The notes under the pieces are model-generated. The model was given only the letters and a program-made list of their open reading frames with translations, was not told where the DNA came from and made no database searches. The position numbers and the translations under genes were made by a program. This document shows, piece after piece, positions 30,431 to 38,744 of a stretch of DNA of 42,091 nt; within the stretch, counting starts at the first letter, position 1; every line of letters begins with the position of its first letter. Source of the DNA: Phycisphaerales bacterium (GTDB lineage Bacteria; Planctomycetota; Phycisphaerae; Tepidisphaerales; Tepidisphaeraceae); contig JADYZN010000023.1 in assembly GCA_020853095.1 (NCBI GenBank), positions 1 to 42,091 on the forward strand. The letters run 5' to 3'.

Positions 30431-33400
30431 TCATGCGATTTTGCCCCGCTTCTTGTTCCCGTTAACCAATATATCCAGCGCATCCGTCGGAGTTGCATCG
30501 TCCAATAAAGAATTTCCGCCGGCCGAGGGGATCAACGACGTTGAGAACAGGCTCGATGAACCCTGGGAACCGGCCAGCAATCCCGAACTCAACGGAGCGG
30601 GAAACGTGATTTTCACGCTGTCCATTCGTGTTGAATCATCCGTGCCCGCCAGGACCACAATCTCATCGCTGAAATTGGCCTTGGCGGTGGTCACGTTGTT
30701 GTGTCCATTGCCGATCAACACCTGTTTGGGCGAAAACGAAATAGTCCCCAGGGGCGAGGTCCGGTAATAAATTTTGCCGGATATTTCCGTCTCGGTGTAC
30801 ATATACAATAGCGTGTTGGTGGATTGGCTGATCGTCACCACCGACCGCGTGCCGTCGTTGTCCACGGCGTAAAACGGATCCCATGTCCCATCGGGCCGGC
30901 GAACCAGCAGCCCCATCTTCGGATATCCATCGGTGTCGTAGCTGGTTTTTACTGCGGCGTAAATCGTGCCATCCGATGACGCCGCCAGGTGCAGGTGGTC
31001 ATCGGCAAAGCCGTCGCCGACGTTCAAGGCCGAGCTGCCGGCCGGCACTTCATCGGCCGTCCAGGTGTTGGGGTCGGTCCCATCCACGTGCGTGCGGAAT
31101 CCAAACCGCTGGGTGTTCTGGTTCGACCACAAAACGCCGATCCGGCCGTTGGGCATGGCGATGATCGAACCGATGTCATCGGTCGTCACGCCGGTTGCCA
31201 GCGTGATCGGCGAACTCCAGGTCCCATACGGGAAGTCGGCGTAACGCACCTCGATGCTGTTGTTGGTGTCCGACACCATCCACATCCGACCGGTGGAATC
31301 GATGTCGAAGCTGGCCGTCTCCACACCCTGCGTCAAGGGCACATTCACCACGGCCGGGCGAACCGTCCAGAGCTTGTACTTGCCCGGCGCGCCGGCGACG
31401 TATTGCACCGAAACCAGCTGCGCCCCATATCCCGATTGATCCCCCTGGCTGACCGAATCGCGGGCGCTGCCGTGATACATCAGGATGTGCGTGACGTTGC
31501 CGACGACCTTGGTATCTGAGTGGGTGTTGGTCAGGCTCGACAGCTTCAAAATCGCCTTCCACTTGGTCCCATCCAATCGCCAGACCCACGTGCCGCTGTC
31601 GTTGGGCATCACGCACCACCACGCCTGGTTGTATTGCCAAACCTTGGATTGCGGTTTTTCGCCCGTGTCGGCCGACACGTTCACGGATTGGAGCGACTGA
31701 ACGTTCAAACCCTGCGAACCCACGGTGATCGTGGCGTCGGAACTGCCAACCAACGCCCCGTCGTTGGCCGTCAGCCGAACAACGTAGGTTCCGGCGACCG
31801 AAAACGTCGCGGTGGTCTGCGGCGAATTGGCGTTGGTGAAGACCACGCTTCCCGGCCCGCTGATTTTCGACCAGTTGATCGTCACCGAGCCGGGCGGGTT
31901 GGGCAGGCCATCGTCACTGACCGAGCCGTTGAGCGAAATCGGCGACAACACGTCCGCGGTCTTGTCTCCACCCGCATTGACGACCGGCGCCAGATTGACG
32001 CCGCTGTCCAGCGCCGCGATCTCCGCCGCCGACAGCGCCCGGCCATAAATCCTCACATCATCCACGCCGCCCTGGAACGGCGCGGTGTTTTGCGTGTCCG
32101 ATCCGAACGTCAACGGCAGCGCGTTGGCCGCGATCGTCAGCGTCTTGTCCACCGAAGCATCCAGAACGCCGTTGATGTACAGCTTGATGGTCGTGCCATC
32201 GTACGTCGCCGCGACGTGAATCCACGTGTTGCCGTCGGTGGGATAGCTGGTGTTGGAATTCAGTCGATAGGTGTTGTCAGACGAGGCCTGGTTGAACCGC
32301 ACAAACACCTTGCCGCTGGAACTGAGCGACAATTCGTAACCATCCACGCTGTCGTATGCCGCCTTGTTGATCGGATATTGCGTGTCCAGCTTTCCGGGGC
32401 GAATCCACGCCGCGATGGTGATCTGGTTGGTCAAATCCAGTGAATTGTTGTCCGCGATCGAAACCCGCTGATTGGTCCCGTTGAAATTCATCCCCCCGCC
32501 CAACACGCCGCCGATCCAGGCGGGGTTGTTCACCAGCGTGCCGTTGTTGCCCGTGCCGGAACTGTCCGCCGCCGTGTTGCCGCTGCCATCGTCCAGTTGC
32601 CACCACCCCACCGGCCCGGCAAGCGCCTGCGGGTTGACCAGGATCGACACATCGTCGCTACCATTCAACGCGCCATCGCTGGCCGACAAACGCAGCACAT
32701 AATTGCCAGCGGCCGAAAAACTCGCGCTGGTCTGGGCCGCGCCGGCATCCGCGAACACCACATCCCCCGGCCCGCTCACCTTGGACCAGACGCTGGTCAC
32801 CGCGCCGGGCGGGTTGGGGTTTCCATCATCATTGACCGAGCCGGCCAGTTGCGCCGAACCGGGCAGTGTGATCGTCTGATCCACCCCCGCATCCACCACC
32901 GGCGCTGAATTGTTGGCCGGTTGCGATTGCACGACCACCATCAGATCATCCGAAGCCGACCAGAACCCGTCATCCCCCGTCAGGCGAAGAACGTAAATCC
33001 CTGCCTGTGAAAAGGTTGCGCTCGTTTGCAGGGCATTGGCGTCGCCGAAGACGACATTTCCCGGCCCGCTGACCATCGACCAGGCGCCGCCGACCGCGGC
33101 CGGCGGATTGGGAAGCCCATCGTCGCTGATCGACCCGCTGAGTTGTGCCGCATTGGGCAGCACGATCGTCTGATCCACCCCGGCCGCCACCACCGGCGGC
33201 TTGTCGCTGAGGGTCTTGATCTCCGCCGCCGTCAAGGCGTGGTCATACACCCGCACATCATCCAGTTGACCTTTGAAAGGCGCGGTTCCCGAATCTTCCG
33301 CGCCCAAGCCCAACCCCACGCTGTTGGTCCCGATGGTGAACGTCTGATTCGACGAGGCATTCAGTTCGCCGTTGATGTACAGCTTGATGGTGGCCCCATC

Positions 33401-33901
33401 ATAGGTGGCCGCCACGTGCATCCAGGTGTTGCCGTTGCTCGGATAGCTGGTCGTTGAATTGACCCGCAGCGCGTTGTCCGAAGTTTTTTGATTGAACCGG
33501 ACAAACACCTTGCCCGATGAACTGAGACTCAGCTCATACCCATCGGTCACATCGTAACGGGCCTTTTTGATGATGTACTGCGTGTCCTGCTTTGTCGGCT
33601 TGATCCACGCCGACAAGGTGATTTGACTGGTAAAATCAAGCGAATTGCTGTCGGGCGCCACCGCCCACTGGCTGGAGCCGTTGAGGTTGATCGCCCCGCC
33701 GGCCACGCCGTTGCTCCACGTCGCCTGGCTCAATACCGAAGCGTTGTTGGCATTGGATGATGAATCCACCGCCAACGCCCCGGCCGCATCGTCAAAGCGC
33801 CACCAGCCGGACGGGTCGCTGACACTGAGCAACACCCGCCCCTCGAGATTTTCCACCGGAACCATCCCACACCGATCGGTTGATTTTCGATTCGCCGACA
33901 T
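30431..33901 (-). CDS. Giant surface protein with LamG, PKD-like and beta-propeller-like domains
   Basis: This 1156-residue protein starts at ATG 33901 behind AGAGGAAA. It has a LEPRLLLS-type motif at residues 18-26 (ENLEGRVLLS). Domains: LamG-like 30-230; PKD/Ig-like 234-326 and 333-424; second LamG-like 428-632; third PKD-like 638-728. A region of about 350 residues (745-1100) has repeated W/Y-rich strands (WQYNQAWWCVMPNDSG, SPITLATGVTTDDIGSI) that look like a BNR/sialidase-type propeller. The tail is basic (GNKKRGKIA). LamG1 and LamG2, and the PKD units, are close copies, implying internal duplication. It likely binds carbohydrate outside the cell. It precedes the capsule genes on the same strand, suggesting it anchors or processes the polymer. 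Confidence 0.88.
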   Translation of the reverse strand: MSANRKSTDRCGMVPVENLEGRVLLSVSDPSGWWRFDDAAGALAVDSSSNANNASVLSQATWSNGVAGGAINLNGSSQWAVAPDSNSLDFTSQITLSAWIKPTKQDTQYIIKKARYDVTDGYELSLSSSGKVFVRFNQKTSDNALRVNSTTSYPSNGNTWMHVAATYDGATIKLYINGELNASSNQTFTIGTNSVGLGLGAEDSGTAPFKGQLDDVRVYDHALTAAEIKTLSDKPPVVAAGVDQTIVLPNAAQLSGSISDDGLPNPPAAVGGAWSMVSGPGNVVFGDANALQTSATFSQAGIYVLRLTGDDGFWSASDDLMVVVQSQPANNSAPVVDAGVDQTITLPGSAQLAGSVNDDGNPNPPGAVTSVWSKVSGPGDVVFADAGAAQTSASFSAAGNYVLRLSASDGALNGSDDVSILVNPQALAGPVGWWQLDDGSGNTAADSSGTGNNGTLVNNPAWIGGVLGGGMNFNGTNQRVSIADNNSLDLTNQITIAAWIRPGKLDTQYPINKAAYDSVDGYELSLSSSGKVFVRFNQASSDNTYRLNSNTSYPTDGNTWIHVAATYDGTTIKLYINGVLDASVDKTLTIAANALPLTFGSDTQNTAPFQGGVDDVRIYGRALSAAEIAALDSGVNLAPVVNAGGDKTADVLSPISLNGSVSDDGLPNPPGSVTINWSKISGPGSVVFTNANSPQTTATFSVAGTYVVRLTANDGALVGSSDATITVGSQGLNVQSLQSVNVSADTGEKPQSKVWQYNQAWWCVMPNDSGTWVWRLDGTKWKAILKLSSLTNTHSDTKVVGNVTHILMYHGSARDSVSQGDQSGYGAQLVSVQYVAGAPGKYKLWTVRPAVVNVPLTQGVETASFDIDSTGRMWMVSDTNNSIEVRYADFPYGTWSSPITLATGVTTDDIGSIIAMPNGRIGVLWSNQNTQRFGFRTHVDGTDPNTWTADEVPAGSSALNVGDGFADDHLHLAASSDGTIYAAVKTSYDTDGYPKMGLLVRRPDGTWDPFYAVDNDGTRSVVTISQSTNTLLYMYTETEISGKIYYRTSPLGTISFSPKQVLIGNGHNNVTTAKANFSDEIVVLAGTDDSTRMDSVKITFPAPLSSGLLAGSQGSSSLFSTSLIPSAGGNSLLDDATPTDALDILVNGNKKRGKIA

Positions 33902-34110
33902 GGCGCACTTTCCTCTTCCATTGAGCTTCTCGATTCGCACGAGAAGCCCGCATTTTCTCCTCGCCCGTTTCCTCAATTGGCCACGGTTCGCGAGCGCATT
34001 TCCCAATGACCCTGGGGCAAGTCATCGGCTCCAATGCCACATTTCGCTTTTTACAACCAGACCGGAACGTGATCGTCCATCCAAGCTGTAACCCACAGAT
34101 GATGAACGTT

Positions 34111-34139
34111 AGTATAACCACCTTATTTCTTCATTCCAA
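34111..34139 (-). promoter_or_regulatory. Sigma70-like promoter for the LamG/PKD gene and downstream operon
   Basis: On the minus strand TTGGAA (34134-34139) and TATACT (34111-34116) are spaced by exactly 17 bases. The expected start near 34104 leaves a leader of about 200 bases to ATG 33901. The surrounding DNA is AT-rich. Confidence 0.6.
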
Positions 34140-34248
34140 TGATAAATCGGATATGGCCAATCCGAAATTGCGCCAACCCGCCCCCACCACCAATCCAACC
34201 CAAAAATCCCGACAAGATGGCCTGATTAGATGTTCTTGCCCCATTTAA

Positions 34249-34278
34249 CATGCCTCCCACCATTCACAGGCAGGCATG
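34249..34278. promoter_or_regulatory. Inverted repeat overlapping the HTH gene promoter
   Basis: CATGCCT (34249-34255) and AGGCATG (34272-34278) are perfect 7-bp inverted halves, 23 bases centre to centre, lying across the -35 and spacer of the HTH gene promoter. It is a natural candidate for autoregulation by that protein. Confidence 0.45.
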
Positions 34279-34290
34279 GGCAGGTACAAT
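34263..34290 (+). promoter_or_regulatory. Promoter giving a near-leaderless HTH mRNA
   Basis: TTCACA (34263-34268) and TACAAT (34285-34290), each one base from consensus, are spaced by 16 bases. Transcription would begin around 34297, one to three bases from the ATG at 34299, and there is no Shine-Dalgarno before it. Confidence 0.6.
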
Positions 34291-34298
34291 GATCCGGC

Positions 34299-34781
34299 AT
34301 GAAATCCCACGAAGTGATCCGACAGGCCGTCGATGAGCCGGGCGTCAAGGCGGTTGCCGCCGCTTTGCGTGTTTCGCCGGCACTGGTCTACAAATGGTGC
34401 GAACCCCCCGCCGACACCACCGACCCCGACCAGAGCGGAGCCAAAAACCCCCTCGACCGTGTTCGCGAGATGTACGCCCTCACCAAGGACATCCGGCTGG
34501 TCCGCTGGCTGTGCAACGAGGCCGGCGGATTTTTCGTCGCCAACCCCGACCCCAAACTGCGCGACAACCTCGACCAGACCATCTTCGACGAAACCCGCTC
34601 CATGGTCCGTGATTTCAGCAAACTCCTCGAAACCGTCACCTCCTCGGTCGAGGATGACCGGAGCATCGACCTCAAGGAGGCGGACGACATCCGACAAAAA
34701 TGGGAAGATTTGAAATCATGCGTCGAACGCTTCGTCACCGGCTGCGAACGGGGACGATATCATCTGAAACGCAAAGCGTGA
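34299..34781 (+). CDS. Small HTH regulator resembling phage CII-type proteins
   Basis: This 160-residue protein has an N-terminal helix-turn-helix (EVIRQAVDEPGVKAVAAALRVSPALVYKWCEPP, residues 5-37). Helical regions follow, with an acidic stretch and SVEDDRSIDLKEADDIRQKWED near the end. The overall plan resembles the phage regulatory CII (CP76) family, with an HTH and then an oligomerising helical part. No phage genes are nearby, so it may be a chromosomal relative. The start is fixed by the promoter position and by the HTH beginning at once. It is divergent from the LamG/PKD gene, whose promoter lies within 150 bases, so it may regulate that gene as well as itself. Confidence 0.75.
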   Translation: MKSHEVIRQAVDEPGVKAVAAALRVSPALVYKWCEPPADTTDPDQSGAKNPLDRVREMYALTKDIRLVRWLCNEAGGFFVANPDPKLRDNLDQTIFDETRSMVRDFSKLLETVTSSVEDDRSIDLKEADDIRQKWEDLKSCVERFVTGCERGRYHLKRKA

Positions 34782-34892
34782 TTTGAAAATTCAGCCTGTT
34801 TTGCAATCGTTCAAAAACACCGGCCGCCAAGGCCGCTAACGTCATGTGAAGCAAATTGTGAAGCAAAGACTTCAGATGTAACCGCCGTGGCT

Positions 34893-35636
34893 TTAATTAT
34901 GGTGGTGTCGATGTCGTCCGAGCAGGCCGATCAGGGCACAGCACAGCGGCAGAGCCATCGTCGCGGGTTCCGGCACCGCGGTCACCTCAATGCTGACGTT
35001 GCCTGGCGGAATGCCCAGAACAAATTCATCCAATGAATCGACACGGCCAATTCCCCCTGTCGTTGCAAACTCGCGGAAACTGACCACCAGCGTCGGGGCA
35101 AAGCCATTGATCGCCCCTTGCAATGCGGTCAAAGCCTCCGGAGAAAATGACAGTGATTGCGGCCCGGTCATTCCATCGGTGAATGTCGCCGATCCGACAA
35201 TTGTGTGTGCGCCGCCGTCGCCGGAAAGTCCCGCGAATACATCACGGTTGGCGAAATTCAACTCGGTTTCATAAGTCTTGAACAGCCGGACCTCGGAAAC
35301 GCCTGTTTCACCGGCCTCCGCAAAATCGCTGGCGACGGAGTAATGCAGCGTCGCCGAGACGATGGTAAGTCCGGACAGACTCGAAAAAGCGCTCAGCGGA
35401 AACTGAATGATCGGACGGTCCCAGGAGGGATCCAATCCCCAATCGCCGGCCGGTCCGACCCCATGGTTGCCATAACCGATCGACTCGGCTGTCGCCGATC
35501 CTGGTGAGATAACCCGCAAATTCTGCGCGCCGCCGACAACATCCGGCACGGATATCGCGATGGCGCGGGCACTGTTCGAGGCGACCAATCCCGTCAGAAC
35601 CGCCGCCAGAACACCGGCGCCAACAAAAACCCTCAT
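34893..35636 (-). CDS. PEP-CTERM sorted secreted protein
   Basis: This 247-residue protein has an N-terminal signal peptide (MRVFVGAGVLAAVLTGLVAS, cleavage near NSARA) and a C-terminal sorting signal at 221-247: VPEPATMAL, a hydrophobic stretch and the basic tail RHRHHHN. The mature part is Ser/Gly/Thr-rich beta, of the kind often found in DUF-like extracellular domains (WDRPIIQFPLSAFSSLSG), which recalls DNRLRE-type modules. ATG 35636 has AGGAGG eight bases before it. An exosortase elsewhere must process it. It lies 70 bases downstream of a second PEP-CTERM gene on the same strand. Confidence 0.88.
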   Translation of the reverse strand: MRVFVGAGVLAAVLTGLVASNSARAIAISVPDVVGGAQNLRVISPGSATAESIGYGNHGVGPAGDWGLDPSWDRPIIQFPLSAFSSLSGLTIVSATLHYSVASDFAEAGETGVSEVRLFKTYETELNFANRDVFAGLSGDGGAHTIVGSATFTDGMTGPQSLSFSPEALTALQGAINGFAPTLVVSFREFATTGGIGRVDSLDEFVLGIPPGNVSIEVTAVPEPATMALPLCCALIGLLGRHRHHHN

Positions 35637-35706
35637 TTGCCACCCTCCTGCAAGACAACGTGACCCAACCAACGGCTTTTACCTCAGCGCGGCCAATGAT
35701 ACCCCA

Positions 35707-36345
35707 TTAACTGAGGCGGCGACAGCGTAACATCGCCCCTCCCGCGAAAAGAAGCCAACCCAATGCCGCCGGTTCGGGGACACAGATCGTGTCCACCACG
35801 ACTTCGGAAATATTGGTGCTCTCTGGAAACGTGTACGTGATGGACTCATTGGGCGGATTAAAGGGGATGTCGATCTGAGCGGTATAGGTGTACCACAGTG
35901 TGTTGCCGTGCTTGATGGCGGGTTTGGGATAGGAAACCGACCCAGGGGGATTGCTCGTCGGTGAACCCAGTTCAGCGCCCTTGTCTGAAGTGACCTGGAT
36001 GAAGATGATTTTTTGCGCGTTGGGCAGCGGATTGTTGGGCACGAAAATCGTCATCGAGCCGCCATCCTGATCAATGTGCCACGTGGGAATCGTCGTGTTG
36101 CCATCCGGGCCGACGACATAATCAGGGTAGGATGCATTTTGAAAACCAACCAGCGGCGTGCCAAAGATATTATCCACCGCCACGGGATTGGACTGATTTT
36201 CCGAAAACTCCCATCGTTGATAGGTCGTGGCGCCGCCTGCCCATTGCGGGTCGGATGGATTCTCCACCCATGGTGGATCCCAGATGTCCTCCCCCTGTGC
36301 CGAGGCCGCCAGGACCATGACCAGCAAAATGGCAATCTTTTTCAT
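35707..36345 (-). CDS. PEP-CTERM sorted secreted protein
   Basis: This 212-residue protein has a signal peptide (MKKIAILLVMVLAASAQG) and a C-terminal VPEPAALGWLLFAGG signal with basic end CRRLS (189-212). The mature part is Trp/Tyr/Pro-rich with a likely beta-sandwich; I do not recognise the domain. AAAGGAGG precedes ATG 36345 by seven bases. It lies downstream of the AraC gene on the same strand, with 196 bases between them that contain two ATCCGAGA direct repeats. Confidence 0.87.
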   Translation of the reverse strand: MKKIAILLVMVLAASAQGEDIWDPPWVENPSDPQWAGGATTYQRWEFSENQSNPVAVDNIFGTPLVGFQNASYPDYVVGPDGNTTIPTWHIDQDGGSMTIFVPNNPLPNAQKIIFIQVTSDKGAELGSPTSNPPGSVSYPKPAIKHGNTLWYTYTAQIDIPFNPPNESITYTFPESTNISEVVVDTICVPEPAALGWLLFAGGAMLRCRRLS

Positions 36346-36492
36346 CGATGGCCTCCTTTAAGTTTGGAGTGACGTCAAAGAAACGCACCCATGCCTCGCG
36401 GCGGCCGTGACGGATCCCTCGGCCCGACCAGGCCCAAAGACAGGATCAAGGATCAGATCATGCCGGCCGAGAATCCAGCACAAAATCCTCAA

Positions 36493-36520
36493 ATCCGAGA
36501 CAAATGAAGATGATCCGAGA
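36493..36520. promoter_or_regulatory. Two ATCCGAGA direct repeats spaced 20 bases
   Basis: ATCCGAGA occurs at 36493-36500 and 36513-36520 in the same orientation, one start-to-start step of 20 bases, close to two helical turns. AraC-family regulators often bind direct repeats with such spacing. They lie between the AraC gene and the PEP-CTERM gene. A 10-bp palindrome, ACTGCGCAGT, is at 36524-36533. Confidence 0.35.
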
Positions 36521-36541
36521 AATACTGCGCAGTTGCGGAAT

Positions 36542-37744
36542 TCAACATGAAGCCCGCGCCGTGGCACGACATTGGAGGGGCGTCTGGCCGGTATGTTTGC
36601 GGAAAACCTGGCTGAACCAGTTGGGATTGGCGTAACCGACTTCCAGCGAGATTCGTTTCACCTGCCAGTCGGTGTCGGCCAGCAATTTCCTGGCGTGTTC
36701 CATGCGCCGGGCGGAGATGAACCAGCTCATGCGCTGACCCAACTGTTTAACAAACAGCTCGCTGAGATAGGTGGGATTCATCCCCAGCACCGATGCAACT
36801 CCGGCAACATTCAGATGGGGATCGGAGATGTTCGAGTCGATCTGTTCCATGGCACGAAGAACCTGCGGATGGGTCGGCGACAATGGATGATTCCGCCCGG
36901 CAGACAAATCACCGCCTTCCGCCACGGCCGCGCGGGCGGGGATGCCGCCGGGCACGCGATGGAGGAAATCGGCGTGCATCGTCACGAAGTCTCGAACCAG
37001 AAGCTCCACGAGGTCAACAACCCGCCTGAACTCGGCTTGTTCGGTCGATGCGGGCGCGGCCAGTTGGACCACCGCAAGACTCCGGCCCTGACAGGTGATG
37101 GGGATCATCGCACAAACACGCTGATGCAGGCACGTCCCCCAACAGGTTCGCGGGCAGCGATTGAGCCGGGCAAGATATCCATCCCATGACTTTCGGCAGT
37201 AGCTGGATGAGGCGAATTCCATACAGGCCGGATGGCATGGGCCGGGCGATGAATGCTCATCGTTGGGCCGGCAAACCGCCAGAACAACCGCGTGCATATC
37301 CGTGGTGTCGATTTGCCCAAGCCGGTCAATCACTTGTTCCTCGACCCGCTTCAGCAGTTTGACCATCGTCGGTTTGCCAAGCGTCCTGGGTTTGGGTTGC
37401 GTGTCATGTTTGCGGATCAGGAACGGCCGAACCCCCTTCGACAACCTGATGTTGGCCGCGCTGAACCTCATCTCGACAAACCCCTTCCCATTCGGATCAA
37501 TCGTCCAAAAACGCTGACATGCAAAATGGACGTCCTGCGATGGCCAATATATCTCACCACTCACGCCCAGATAAAGCAAAATTTTATAATTTAGCAAACT
37601 CCGAGGCATCCGATGGAGCTGCGGGAATAGTGAAAAACCGGCTTCTTCGAGCAACAATTTGTCTTCGATTTCGTTTGATTTCCTCAGAAAATATGCGATT
37701 TCATAATATTTTCCTCGGCATCCCTTGACAGAGGATAATTTCAT
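36542..37744 (-). CDS. AraC-family regulator with Cys-rich PocR-like sensor domain
   Basis: Residues 296-395 of this 400-residue protein are a two-HTH AraC DNA-binding domain (DPHLNVAGVASVLGMNPTYLSELF; VKRISLEVGYANPNWFSQVFRKHTGQTPLQ). Residues 125-255 resemble the PocR ligand domain and hold nine cysteines in 61 residues (158, 170, 174, 183, 197, 201, 205, 211, 218), including RCPRTCWGTCLHQRVC. This suggests a metal or Fe-S site, or redox sensing. The N-terminal 120 residues are of unknown fold and use more AT-rich codons. The start is uncertain: ATG 37744 has no ribosome site and overlaps the divergent promoter; ATG 37609 is an alternative. It is divergent from one PEP-CTERM operon and upstream of two other PEP-CTERM genes. 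Confidence 0.85.
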   Translation of the reverse strand: MKLSSVKGCRGKYYEIAYFLRKSNEIEDKLLLEEAGFSLFPQLHRMPRSLLNYKILLYLGVSGEIYWPSQDVHFACQRFWTIDPNGKGFVEMRFSAANIRLSKGVRPFLIRKHDTQPKPRTLGKPTMVKLLKRVEEQVIDRLGQIDTTDMHAVVLAVCRPNDEHSSPGPCHPACMEFASSSYCRKSWDGYLARLNRCPRTCWGTCLHQRVCAMIPITCQGRSLAVVQLAAPASTEQAEFRRVVDLVELLVRDFVTMHADFLHRVPGGIPARAAVAEGGDLSAGRNHPLSPTHPQVLRAMEQIDSNISDPHLNVAGVASVLGMNPTYLSELFVKQLGQRMSWFISARRMEHARKLLADTDWQVKRISLEVGYANPNWFSQVFRKHTGQTPLQCRATARASC

Positions 37745-37752
37745 ATTATTTT
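37725..37752 (+). promoter_or_regulatory. Possible promoter of the PEP-CTERM / pseudopilin operon
   Basis: A perfect TTGACA (37725-37730) is followed after 16 bases by TATTTT (37747-37752). The leader would be about 33 bases. The region is AT-rich. An 8-bp inverted repeat, GAAAATAT with ATATTTTC (37687-37713), lies just upstream and could be an activator site, although it is inside the annotated 5' end of the AraC gene. Confidence 0.4.
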
Positions 37753-37791
37753 CTGGTTATATCGAGACTCAATCTCAACTAGGAGCGAAGA

Positions 37792-38721
37792 ATGAAGAAC
37801 CTGTTTTCGATTGTCCCGGCGATGGCCGGCTTGGGCCTGGGCGTTGTCCCGGCATTTGCCTCGACCTCCGCACAATTCAACCTGATGACCTGGGGAAATG
37901 GTCAGGCCACGGTACAACTACCATCGGCCGTGGGGCTGAAGCCCTCATCCGCATTGCCGGCAACAGGCGATTGGCTGGTTTTCAATGGGGATGATCAATC
38001 CGGCCAGTCCAATCCCCAAGGGTCGCTCAGCCACAATTTCGCGGATTTGTCCGGGCAGGGTGGAGCGGCGGGATACAACATGGCCCCATCACTGACCGGC
38101 TCTCTCACGCTGGATTTCGATCCATCGGGCAACAATACATGGGATGTCTCGGTGTCCGGTTTGACCTACAGCGGCCAGGCCACGTCGATGATCTTCATGA
38201 ACCAATATCTGATCACGCCGGGAAGCCCCGCCACACTGGATTCCAAATATCAGGTGGATGGCAATGGCAACGCCGGAACCTGGTCATCGGATACCAACGG
38301 CGGCTGGGCGATCCAATACAACATGGATTTCTACTTCGACGCCAACATCAGTGGCGATGCCATCGACGTCACGTTTAATAATGCCCCGCAAGCCGGCTAT
38401 CTGCTGCCGGTCAGCTTGTTGACCACGCAGGGCCTGGCGAATTTAACCCTGGATGATCCGGCCAACCTCTACGGCGGCGATTTTGAAAACTATCTGCTCA
38501 CGCAAATCGCCCCGCGACTTCCGGCCAACGCGACTTACCTGCTGGTCACGCAAATGAACAAGGTGCATCCCGGTTATGCCAGTACAGGGATGCCACTGGG
38601 CGTCAGCGGGCTGGTCGGCAACACGACCTTCGCCTACACCACCAGCGCCATCCCCGAACCGGCCACGTTGGGCTTGATCGGCATCGGTGGATTGCTGCTC
38701 ATGCGGAGGCGGTTCAACTAA
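37792..38721 (+). CDS. PEP-CTERM sorted secreted protein
   Basis: This 309-residue protein has a signal peptide (MKNLFSIVPAMAGLGLGVVPAFAST) and a C-terminal IPEPATLGLIGIGGLLLMRRR signal at 287-309. The mature part is rich in Asn, Gly and Thr with alternating beta strands and Tyr. It looks like an extracellular adhesin or matrix protein, but I do not recognise the domain. An AGGAG sits eight bases before ATG 37792. It is the first gene of an apparent four-gene operon, with 23 bases to the methyltransferase gene. It differs from the two PEP-CTERM proteins on the other side of the AraC gene apart from the sorting signal. Confidence 0.9.
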   Translation: MKNLFSIVPAMAGLGLGVVPAFASTSAQFNLMTWGNGQATVQLPSAVGLKPSSALPATGDWLVFNGDDQSGQSNPQGSLSHNFADLSGQGGAAGYNMAPSLTGSLTLDFDPSGNNTWDVSVSGLTYSGQATSMIFMNQYLITPGSPATLDSKYQVDGNGNAGTWSSDTNGGWAIQYNMDFYFDANISGDAIDVTFNNAPQAGYLLPVSLLTTQGLANLTLDDPANLYGGDFENYLLTQIAPRLPANATYLLVTQMNKVHPGYASTGMPLGVSGLVGNTTFAYTTSAIPEPATLGLIGIGGLLLMRRRFN

Positions 38722-38744
38722 ACGTCTATTTCAAAGGTGATCCC

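Noticed and set aside
34299-34781. Remnant prophage
   Set aside because: The HTH protein resembles CII-type regulators but no integrase, terminase or structural gene is nearby.
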